From JABMMZ01 sp044368575 (GTDB lineage: Bacteria; Bacteroidota; Bacteroidia; NS11-12g; UBA955): a stretch of DNA of 25,242 nucleotides. Under the pieces are notes generated by a model that saw only the letters and a list, made by a program, of their open reading frames with translations, did not search any database and was not told where the DNA came from. Positions 16,125 through 23,092 of the stretch are shown here, piece after piece. The stretch lies in the NCBI GenBank assembly GCA_044368575.1, contig JBIPPH010000031.1, positions 1 through 25,242 on the forward strand. Reading direction: 5' to 3'. Every line of letters begins with the position of its first letter. Positions within the stretch are counted from its first letter, which is position 1. The translations under genes were made by a program, and so were the position numbers.

Positions 16125-17063
16125 TCAAAAAGATTGTTTTATTTTCTCAATCAATTTTGAATTGACAACATCTTGAGCCAATCTGAACATGCTCACGAAT
16201 GTTTCACTTTTAGATATGCCATGACCAACAATCACGGTTTCATTAACACCCAATATAGCTGAACCACCATATTGTTTGAAATTAAAACGTTCTAAATAAT
16301 CGTGTTGAATGCCCAACTTTGAGAAATTATAATACATGCTTTCGCACAATTTCAATACAATATTGCCTGTATAACCATCGCAAACAATAACATCGGCTTT
16401 GTCGTTGAACAAATCTCTGCCTTCAACATTGCCAACAAAATGAATGCGGTCATTGGTTTCTAAAATTGGATAAGCCGCTTGAATCAACAAGTTGCCTTTC
16501 TCTTTTTCTTCTCCAATGCTCAAAAGCGCCACCTTAGGATCATTGATTCCATATACATTCTGGGCATACAATGAGCCCAATATAGCAAACTGATTCAATA
16601 CTTCTGGTTTGCAATCGGCATTGGCTCCAACATCGACTAGAACACCAAAACCGCCACTTACTTTTGGCAAAAGTGAGGCGATGGTAGGTCTTTGTACGCC
16701 ATCGATTGCTTTAACTGAAAAAATAGAACCCACTAACATGGCACCAGTATTACCTGCGCCAATAAAGGCAGCTATTTTTTGTTCTGCAAGATGTTTGTAC
16801 CCAATATTGATGCTTGAGTTTTTCTTGTGAGCAATGGCTTTGGTTGCATGCTCACCCATGTCGATGATTTCTTCGGCATGAACGATTTCAAAACTGTCTT
16901 CTGGGGCATTAAGCTCTTTTAAACAGGCCACAATACGGTCATGATGACCGAATAATACTGGCACTATTTCGGGCATTTCTGCCTTGGCAGCTAAAGCGCC
17001 TTTAACAGCTTCAAGTGGTGCATAATCACCACCCATTGCGTCTAATCCAATACGCATGGTCAT
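16125..17063 (-). CDS. plsX: Phosphate acyltransferase (acyl-ACP:phosphate)
   Basis: A 312-residue peripheral membrane enzyme that converts acyl-ACP and phosphate to acyl-phosphate, the donor for PlsY in phospholipid synthesis. The N-terminal MRIGLDAMGGDYAPLEAVKG is the family hallmark. HAEEIIDMGEHATKAIAHKK, FIGAGNTGAMLVGS, DVGANADCKPEVLNQFAILG and VCDGYTGNIVLK follow in the expected order. Length is close to the usual 320-340. It starts 7 bases after the rpmF stop, in the widespread rpmF-plsX-fabH order. A second in-frame ATG two codons downstream (MRIGLD) could be the true start. Confidence 0.97.
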   Translation of the reverse strand: MTMRIGLDAMGGDYAPLEAVKGALAAKAEMPEIVPVLFGHHDRIVACLKELNAPEDSFEIVHAEEIIDMGEHATKAIAHKKNSSINIGYKHLAEQKIAAFIGAGNTGAMLVGSIFSVKAIDGVQRPTIASLLPKVSGGFGVLVDVGANADCKPEVLNQFAILGSLYAQNVYGINDPKVALLSIGEEKEKGNLLIQAAYPILETNDRIHFVGNVEGRDLFNDKADVIVCDGYTGNIVLKLCESMYYNFSKLGIQHDYLERFNFKQYGGSAILGVNETVIVGHGISKSETFVSMFRLAQDVVNSKLIEKIKQSF

Positions 17064-17070
17064 GAGCTAA

Positions 17071-17253
17071 TTAGTCGTTGCGACCTTTCATGACTTTGAC
17101 ACCGCGGTACATACCTGTTTCAAGGTTTACACGGTGATACAAAGCTACATCGCCAGTGCTTGGGTCAGCAATGAATTGCTTGTTATCCAAATTGTGGTGA
17201 GTTCTGCGTTTGTCCCTTCTGGTGCGAGATATTTTTCGTTTAGGATTTGGCAT
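17071..17253 (-). CDS. rpmF: 50S ribosomal protein L32, cysteine-free form
   Basis: A 60-residue large-subunit ribosomal protein. The N-terminal MPNPKRKISRTRRDKRRTHH is diagnostic. The rest (IADPSTGDVALYHRVNLETG) keeps the L32 layout but has no cysteines, so the four-Cys zinc ribbon of many L32 proteins is missing. It lies 20 bases after DUF177/yceD and 7 bases before plsX, the conserved order linking ribosome and lipid synthesis. Confidence 0.97.
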   Translation of the reverse strand: MPNPKRKISRTRRDKRRTHHNLDNKQFIADPSTGDVALYHRVNLETGMYRGVKVMKGRND

Positions 17254-17273
17254 TGTATTTTATCTTTAATGGT

Positions 17274-17789
17274 TTAATCTTCTATTTCGTTGTCGTCAAG
17301 ATCTTCATCAACTAAGTCTGATTCAGGAACATCTACATCAATGGTACTGGTAATTTTACTGGTAACAGCGCTGTCGCATGTTTGACCGGCAGAATCACAA
17401 GTTTTCTTAATGGGTAAACTCAAGGCTATAAAATCAAACAAATGCTGAGCAATACTGATTTTGTAGTCATGTGGGGTTAAGTAAATCAAATCATCTTCGT
17501 TTTCTTTAGGAAAATCTGTGATTTTGGCCACCACTTGTTGTTGAGCTGATATAGGCAATTGGATATCTGTTAAACATCTATCACAAGCTACATCAACGCT
17601 ACCTTGAATTGAAAAATCGAGGGTAAACATATTAGTCGATTTTATCAATACCAAATGAAGCTGAATCGCTTTGGTTGTTAAAGAACTTTTAAAGGCTTCA
17701 AAAAACGAGTTGTCAATGTTCCAATCTAAAACATGTTCTCCATCTTTTAGTTTAATAAACTCAATGTCAAACGCTTTTAATGGATCCAT
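17274..17789 (-). CDS. DUF177/YceD family protein
   Basis: A 171-residue cytoplasmic protein of the YceD (DUF177) family, linked to large-subunit rRNA in bacteria and plants and nearly always placed before rpmF. I start at ATG 17789 (MDPLKAFDIEFIKLKDGEHV). The frame extends to a TTG at 17822, but that codon overlaps the -7 box of the promoter, so it cannot be in the main transcript. The CxxC at C69/C72 (VACDRCLTDIQLPI) is the family signature. Two further Cys (131, 138) lie in KKTCDSAGQTCDSAV, which may complete a metal site. The C-terminal 20 residues are very acidic (ESDLVDEDLDDNEIED). It is the first gene of the lipid operon. Confidence 0.93.
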   Translation of the reverse strand: MDPLKAFDIEFIKLKDGEHVLDWNIDNSFFEAFKSSLTTKAIQLHLVLIKSTNMFTLDFSIQGSVDVACDRCLTDIQLPISAQQQVVAKITDFPKENEDDLIYLTPHDYKISIAQHLFDFIALSLPIKKTCDSAGQTCDSAVTSKITSTIDVDVPESDLVDEDLDDNEIED

Positions 17790-17819
17790 TAGACAGAACG
17801 CGGTTTTTAAAACGGACTG

Positions 17820-17851
17820 CAAAGGTAGCGGATTATTAGGGATTTTCCAAA
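17820..17851 (-). promoter_or_regulatory. Promoter of the yceD-rpmF-plsX-fabH-accBC operon
   Basis: On the minus strand TTTG (17848-17851), 20 bases, then TACCTTTG (17820-17827): a complete match to the Bacteroidota TTTG-N19-21-TAnnTTTG promoter. It ends 30 bases before ATG 17789, lies just after bamA, and is the best promoter in the window. Confidence 0.82.
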
Positions 17852-17891
17852 ATAATTATCCGATTGGAAATCAAAGCCTTAGCCAAGCTTT

Positions 17892-20453
17892 TTAAAACTG
17901 TTGACCAATGAAGAAATGGAACTGTCCGGGCTTGGTTGTTAGACCTGGCGATAAGGTTTTCCAATCGAAACCATAGGCATAATCCAAACCGAGCAAGCCA
18001 AACATTGGCAAAAACACCCTCATGCCCACACCCGCACTGCGCTTCAAATCAAAAGGATTAAAGGTATTTTTAGCCATCCAAGCATTACCTGCCTCAACAA
18101 AGGTTTGTAAATAAATGGAGGCTGTAGGCGAATTGGTTACAGGGAATCTTAACTCACAGGTGAACTTATTGAACATGGCCGCACCGGAATTACCATCAGG
18201 TCCGACAGCATTTTGAGTGATGGTTCGATCAGGATACCCACGCATAGAAATGATTTCAGTACCTATATTACCAAAACTGTTCAAACCACTCCCCCCAACC
18301 ATAAAACGCTCGAAAGGAGATAGGCCTATGTTTTTGTTGTAATACCCTAAAAATCCAAATCTAAGTTTTGTAGCAATAACAAACTTACCAAAAACCTTTT
18401 GGTACTGCTCAGCGTCGAATTTCCACTTATGGTATTCAATCCATTTGTACTTGTCTTCCAAAGAGATATTGCTATAGTCTTTACCTGACAAGGATGAGAA
18501 AGGCGGCGTTGCAGCTATACTCAAAGTGAAAGTCGATCCCCCTGTTGGGAAAATTGGCTCATTCACAGAATTTCTGGTCAAAACATATTTAAATTCAATG
18601 TTATTGCTTCTACCCGTATTTAATTGTAGACCATAAGCACCATTTGCATTTTGAAGCTGGTACTGTTGAAAGGTAAAGGAATAAAAATTAGAGAAATAAT
18701 CATCAGGCCAACGTAAGCGCTTACTTAGTGATAATGACAAGCCTGTAATTTTAATGAATCGTTTTGCTGGGTCATTTTTGGTTCTTCCATCAAAAGATTG
18801 ATTGGTTCTATATATACTTGAAGTAAATCCGTTTGGCTTTTTGCCCCCAAACCATGGTTCTGTAAAAGAGAAATTATAGGACTGGTAAAACAATCCATTA
18901 GACTGAGCTCTGATGCTTAACTTCTGACCATCACCAGAAGGCAATGGATTCCACATAGAAGGCTTTAATAATTTTCTGGTAGAGAAATTATTCAGACTCA
19001 AACCGAGTGTACCAACAAGCCCGCCATAACCATAAGCTTGGCCTAACATGGCATTATTTGCTCTGTTATTACCACCCCAACCGCCAGACAATTCGATTTG
19101 GTCATTGGCTTTTTCAGACACAGTGTATTCAATGTCTACTGTACCTGCTGCAGGATTAGGAATAGGCAACACACTGATGGCTTGAGGATCAAAATAGCCT
19201 AACTGAGACAATTCCCTTTGAGATCTGAGAATATCACTTCTTGAGAATCTTTGTCCTGGCCTTGTTCTAAGTTCTCTAAGCACCACATGATCAGACGTTT
19301 TGGTATTGCCTTTAACAATGATTTTGTTGTATACCGCTTGTGAGCGCTCAATAATACGTACTTCAATGTCTATACTATCATTCTCAACTTTAATCTCTAC
19401 TGGGGTAACGCCAAAAAACAAATAGCCATCATCCATGTATAAACTAGATAAATCTGTTCCATTTGGACTGAATATCAAACGTTCATCGAGTATTGATTGA
19501 TCGTAAATATCGCCTTTTTTGATGCCAACTACTTTACTAAGGTCTGCGCTAGAGTATTTGTTATTCCCTGTGAAAGTAATGTTTCTAAAATAGTATTTAC
19601 GGCCTTCATTGACCCCTATCTTAATTACCAAACGGTCTTTACTAATTCTCACTACTGAATCATAAGCCAAACTGGCATCGCGATAGCCTTTGCTGTTGTA
19701 TTTGGCAATGACCGATTTTAACTCCTCTTTATAGGTTTCCTCAACAAACTTAGAGGAAGCAAAAATATTGATTTTCTTATGCAGACGCTTAGTCTTTTTC
19801 AGGGCTTTTCTGAGGTCTTTGTCTGACAAATCTTGATTGCCTGCGAACTCAATATCGAGCACTTTTACTTTGCTGCCTTTGTCGATTGCAATGCGCAAAA
19901 TATTTTTATTTGGCACTGAATCTGACTCTTGTTTAAAATCAATGGCAACACCATAATACCCTTTCTTGAAATAATGAGAACGGATTTCACGGCGCAATTT
20001 ATTTAACATGTCTTCATTGATTACCATGCCTGATTTTACACTGAGCTCATCTCTTAATGTTTTGGCTTCTGACTTCCCTACCCCTCTGATTGAAAATTTG
20101 GAAAGCCTAGGTCTTTCTGACACTTCAAACACCAAATATATTTGATCGTTAACTATCTTTTTAGCATAAATCCTAACGGATGAAAAATAGCCTTGGGCCC
20201 ATAAATTATCAATGGCCTGTGAGATTTCAGTTCCTGGGACTTTGATGGTTTGATTATAAGACAACCCAGAATTGAAGATGATGATGTTCTTGTCGACAAA
20301 CTGATTGCCTTTAGTTTCCATTGAAACAATCACATACTCCTTTGGTTTATTATAATCCAACTGTAAATATTGTGAAGTAGTATCTTGTGCATTTGCAACA
20401 GCAAACAACAGCAAAATCCATAATTGGGCGATGTGTTTAAGCAATTTGTTCAC
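17892..20453 (-). CDS. bamA: Outer-membrane protein assembly factor BamA (Omp85)
   Basis: An 853-residue outer-membrane protein that folds and inserts beta-barrel proteins. I start it at GTG 20453, read as MNKLLKHIAQLWILLLFAVA, which gives a proper signal peptide cut after ANA. The frame extends to 20558 without a stop, but that adds 35 charged residues in front of the signal and overlaps uppS by 122 bases. TTG 20444 is another possible start. After the signal come POTRA-type repeats (for example EVSERPRLSKFSIRGVGKSE, EGRKYYFRNITFTGNNKYSS, VKGNTKTSDHVVLRELRTRP) to about residue 430, then the barrel. The loop-6 motif appears as SMRGYPDRT. It ends FHFFIGQQF with terminal Phe. The stop is followed by a short GC-poor hairpin (AAGC...GCTT) and then the yceD promoter. 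No ompH/skp gene follows. Confidence 0.95.
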   Translation of the reverse strand: MNKLLKHIAQLWILLLFAVANAQDTTSQYLQLDYNKPKEYVIVSMETKGNQFVDKNIIIFNSGLSYNQTIKVPGTEISQAIDNLWAQGYFSSVRIYAKKIVNDQIYLVFEVSERPRLSKFSIRGVGKSEAKTLRDELSVKSGMVINEDMLNKLRREIRSHYFKKGYYGVAIDFKQESDSVPNKNILRIAIDKGSKVKVLDIEFAGNQDLSDKDLRKALKKTKRLHKKINIFASSKFVEETYKEELKSVIAKYNSKGYRDASLAYDSVVRISKDRLVIKIGVNEGRKYYFRNITFTGNNKYSSADLSKVVGIKKGDIYDQSILDERLIFSPNGTDLSSLYMDDGYLFFGVTPVEIKVENDSIDIEVRIIERSQAVYNKIIVKGNTKTSDHVVLRELRTRPGQRFSRSDILRSQRELSQLGYFDPQAISVLPIPNPAAGTVDIEYTVSEKANDQIELSGGWGGNNRANNAMLGQAYGYGGLVGTLGLSLNNFSTRKLLKPSMWNPLPSGDGQKLSIRAQSNGLFYQSYNFSFTEPWFGGKKPNGFTSSIYRTNQSFDGRTKNDPAKRFIKITGLSLSLSKRLRWPDDYFSNFYSFTFQQYQLQNANGAYGLQLNTGRSNNIEFKYVLTRNSVNEPIFPTGGSTFTLSIAATPPFSSLSGKDYSNISLEDKYKWIEYHKWKFDAEQYQKVFGKFVIATKLRFGFLGYYNKNIGLSPFERFMVGGSGLNSFGNIGTEIISMRGYPDRTITQNAVGPDGNSGAAMFNKFTCELRFPVTNSPTASIYLQTFVEAGNAWMAKNTFNPFDLKRSAGVGMRVFLPMFGLLGLDYAYGFDWKTLSPGLTTKPGQFHFFIGQQF

Positions 20454-21186
20454 TGGTTTTTCCGAATCTCCTTTCGCGTTTCTGGTAATCAATAATGGCC
20501 TTGTAAAACGCTTCTTCATCAAATTCTGGCCAATACATATCTGTAAAATAAAACTCACTGTAAGCCATTTCCCATAATAAGAAATTACTTATTCTGAACT
20601 CTCCACTGGTTCTGATCAACAATTCTGGTTCAGGTAAATTTCCTGTATTTAAAGCCTGACTGATGACTGTTTCATTGATTTGATCACTGTTTAAAACCCC
20701 TTGTTTAACTTGTTCTGCAATGGATTGTGTAGCTTGGACAATGTCCCATCTAGCACTGTAATTCAAAGCCAAAACCAAATCCATAGCGGTATTATTGGCT
20801 GTTAATGCCATGGCTTCTTGCAATTCATTATAGGCATCAACTGGCAAAGCTTTGATGTTGCCAATGGTACGCAAGCGAATATTATTTTTTTGAAGGGTAG
20901 CTACTTCTTTGCGAATGGTTTTGACCAAGAGGGCCATAATGGCTTTTACTTCTAAAGCAGGTCGATTCCAATTTTCTGTGCTAAAGGTATATAAAGTCAA
21001 AAACTTAACGCCCAACTTAGCGGCAGACTCGGCGATGGTTCTAACTGACTTAACCCCATATTCATGTCCTATTACCCTTGGGAGTGCACGCTTCTTGGCC
21101 CATCTTCCATTACCATCCATAATGATAGCAATATGCCTCGGCAATTTATTAGGATCTATTTGATTGCGAAGTTCTGGGTTTGACAT
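20437..21186 (-). CDS. uppS: Isoprenyl transferase (undecaprenyl diphosphate synthase)
   Basis: A 249-residue cis-prenyltransferase that makes the undecaprenyl carrier for peptidoglycan, LPS and glycan export. HIAIIMDGNGRWAKKR holds the catalytic Asp24; LTLYTFSTENWNRP and the signature LIRTSGEFRISNFLLWEMAY follow, then YFTDMYWPEFDEE. All motifs are in order and length is normal. ATG 21186 has a TACTTTTG box 14 bases upstream, so it may have its own promoter as well as read-through from the PorG-like genes 71 bases upstream. Its stop overlaps the proposed bamA GTG by 17 bases, implying translational coupling. Confidence 0.97.
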   Translation of the reverse strand: MSNPELRNQIDPNKLPRHIAIIMDGNGRWAKKRALPRVIGHEYGVKSVRTIAESAAKLGVKFLTLYTFSTENWNRPALEVKAIMALLVKTIRKEVATLQKNNIRLRTIGNIKALPVDAYNELQEAMALTANNTAMDLVLALNYSARWDIVQATQSIAEQVKQGVLNSDQINETVISQALNTGNLPEPELLIRTSGEFRISNFLLWEMAYSEFYFTDMYWPEFDEEAFYKAIIDYQKRERRFGKTSEQIA

Positions 21187-21200
21187 GATTGAATTAACTG

Positions 21201-21208
21201 CAAAAGTA
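21201..21208 (-). promoter_or_regulatory. Candidate -7 box (TACTTTTG) for uppS
   Basis: Full TAnnTTTG match on the minus strand ending 14 bases before the uppS ATG. The -33 region is a poor match, so it may be a weak internal promoter of the porG-uppS-bamA run. Confidence 0.42.
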
Positions 21209-21257
21209 ATTGATTATTACAAGATTTCTTGAGTCTTATTTAGGCATTTTAAACAGA

Positions 21258-22091
21258 TCATAGACGGGCGCATGGATCCCCAATTACATTTCTAAAACTT
21301 ATTGTTATGCCGGCAATGAAATACCAATCTTTAAAATTGGCATCCCCTCTATTCACACCTGCTCGAATTGGCTTAGCGCCTGTTAAAGTTTCTGGATGAG
21401 CGTATTCTGCCGTTCCAGCACCCTGCTTTGCAACAATAGTAGCATAGTCTGCATAGTCATTTTTAGTATCGTCCAAATAATCTGTAAAGGTTTTTCTAAA
21501 CCCTATTTCAAGGCCAATGACGGTTTTACGTCTGACATTGAATTTATAACCTAAACCCAAGCTAATTGCAGGTTGGATTAATGAATACGTGCGTTTGCCA
21601 TTAATCACTTGACCTTCTGTACCCAAATCTCTTAATGACAACTCATCGCCCTTGGGCAAGGTTACAGTTGGCTCAAATAAGAACATATTTACCCCACTAA
21701 AAACATAGGTTGTTCCGGTTTCCTCATGCTGATTGGCATTGATACCAAAGGGCTTAAAATTGAATTCCATAAAATAGCCCATTTCATAGATATTGGAATT
21801 GAATTGAATATTGCGGTAGGCTTGACCATTAAAGTATTTGTCTTTACCCGATATACTGGCATAAGAGAATTGATAGCGACTACTAAAGTAACGGCTGTGA
21901 TGGTATTTGTAAAGTAAACCAAATGCAGGGTGCGATTCTCCCCAAACAATCTCTGGAGCGATATCGCCAAAATAATTGCTGATACCACCCATTAGTCCAA
22001 GTTCAGTTACCCCATTACGAAAACGTTGGGCATTAGCATGAACTGCAAACAATTGCAGGGTTAAAAACAATAACAGCCTAAGGGTTGACAC
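21258..22091 (-). CDS. PorG-like (DUF6089) outer-membrane barrel protein, copy 2
   Basis: A 277-residue exported barrel starting at GTG 22091 (MSTLRLLLFLTLQLFAVHAN, cut near ANAQ). It belongs to DUF6089, which I recall as the family of T9SS component PorG; in Porphyromonas gingivalis porG also precedes uppS and bamA. Landmarks are GGISNYFGDI (35-44), LGTEGQ (156-161), GFRKTFTDYLDD (197-208) and NRGDANFKDWYFIAGITISF (247-266). The same landmarks occur in the upstream neighbour, so the two are tandem paralogs. PorG associates with the PorK/PorN rings at the inner face of the outer membrane. It starts 21 bases after the upstream copy stops and ends 71 bases before uppS. Assignment to the family is firm; which copy does the T9SS job is unknown. 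Confidence 0.87.
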   Translation of the reverse strand: MSTLRLLLFLTLQLFAVHANAQRFRNGVTELGLMGGISNYFGDIAPEIVWGESHPAFGLLYKYHHSRYFSSRYQFSYASISGKDKYFNGQAYRNIQFNSNIYEMGYFMEFNFKPFGINANQHEETGTTYVFSGVNMFLFEPTVTLPKGDELSLRDLGTEGQVINGKRTYSLIQPAISLGLGYKFNVRRKTVIGLEIGFRKTFTDYLDDTKNDYADYATIVAKQGAGTAEYAHPETLTGAKPIRAGVNRGDANFKDWYFIAGITISFRNVIGDPCARL

Positions 22092-22112
22092 AGTAAAATC
22101 TAGGCAATAGGC

Positions 22113-23009
22113 TTAGAAATTAAAACATTGTGTACGACCACCGTGAATTCGGTAAGTCAAAGTTAAACCGCCCATCATGTACCAGTCTTTAAGTGAAGCA
22201 TTGCCTCTGCCTTCGTTGTTATCAAAAGCCGCTTGATTAACTTCATAACTTCTGTCTCTTAAAGCATTAGCCATAGGGCCACTTGCGCCACCTACAATGA
22301 TTGGGTCTACATAAATTGTTGAAACATCATCCAAATAATCTGTAAAGGTTTTTCTTACACCAAATTCAAACCCAATTGCCCAATAATCACCCAATTGCCA
22401 TTTGCATCCTGCTCCTAATGGAATACTGATTTGAGTCAATGAATAACGTTTTTTATCGTTGTATTTGGTGGTTTCCTGACCTTCTGTTCCCAATGGTTGC
22501 AATTCTATCCATTGATCATTTTGTGATTCTAAACTTGGATCAGAAACGCCTTGAATGTATTTGAATTGCGCTTTTGGATTAAAACGAAAAACTGAAATAC
22601 CGCCAAATAAATAAGGGGACCAACCATATGAAGTTCTGGTGTTCTCGTAGCCGATGATATTCCATTCACCTTGAATTGAGAATTCAACAATATCAGATTT
22701 GAAGCTTAAATTTCTACGGGTGCGGTAAGCATCGTTTGAGAAATTTTTATCAGACCCTTGAATTTGACCATACAAAGCTGTGCCTTTGAAAGTTAAATAA
22801 GGGCCATAGTTATAACGGCAAATTAAACCACCCGCCAATTTGGTTTTGTTCCATAATGGTTGGTAATCTTCAGTTAAATCACCAAAGTAATTAGAGCCAC
22901 CAATGTAAGGACCAAAATCGAGTGAACTGACTTTTTTAGCCTTTTCAGAGAAGCCTTGGAAAGGTATGGTGGCAATAGCCAATAGGGCAAATAGTGCTTT
23001 TAATTTCAT
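22113..23009 (-). CDS. PorG-like (DUF6089) outer-membrane barrel protein, copy 1
   Basis: A 298-residue exported barrel starting at ATG 23009 (MKLKALFALLAIATIPFQGF, a signal peptide of about 21 residues). It shares the DUF6089/PorG landmarks with the next gene: GGSNYFGDL (37-45), LGTEGQ (173-178), RKTFTDYLDD (219-228) and GRGNASLKDWYMMGGLTLTY (267-286). Between landmarks the two differ strongly, so the duplication is old. It is first in the porG-porG-uppS-bamA run, with a good promoter 24 bases before the ATG. It ends GGRTQCFNF with terminal Phe, suiting barrel insertion, whereas copy 2 ends GDPCARL. Confidence 0.87.
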   Translation of the reverse strand: MKLKALFALLAIATIPFQGFSEKAKKVSSLDFGPYIGGSNYFGDLTEDYQPLWNKTKLAGGLICRYNYGPYLTFKGTALYGQIQGSDKNFSNDAYRTRRNLSFKSDIVEFSIQGEWNIIGYENTRTSYGWSPYLFGGISVFRFNPKAQFKYIQGVSDPSLESQNDQWIELQPLGTEGQETTKYNDKKRYSLTQISIPLGAGCKWQLGDYWAIGFEFGVRKTFTDYLDDVSTIYVDPIIVGGASGPMANALRDRSYEVNQAAFDNNEGRGNASLKDWYMMGGLTLTYRIHGGRTQCFNF

Positions 23010-23033
23010 CTTGATGTTTGAAGAAACAATTTA

Positions 23034-23066
23034 CGAAAATAAGGATTTTAGCATAGAAAACGCAAA
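23034..23066 (-). promoter_or_regulatory. Promoter of the porG-porG-uppS-bamA run
   Basis: On the minus strand TTTG (23063-23066), 21 bases, then TATTTTCG (23034-23041), one base off TAnnTTTG. Spacing is correct and the box ends 24 bases before ATG 23009. Confidence 0.62.
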
Positions 23067-23092
23067 TTGAGGCAATTTATTTTGACACTAGG

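Noticed and set aside
20454..20558. N-terminal 35-residue extension of BamA
   Set aside because: It is charged, would bury the signal peptide, and is coding sequence of uppS in another frame.
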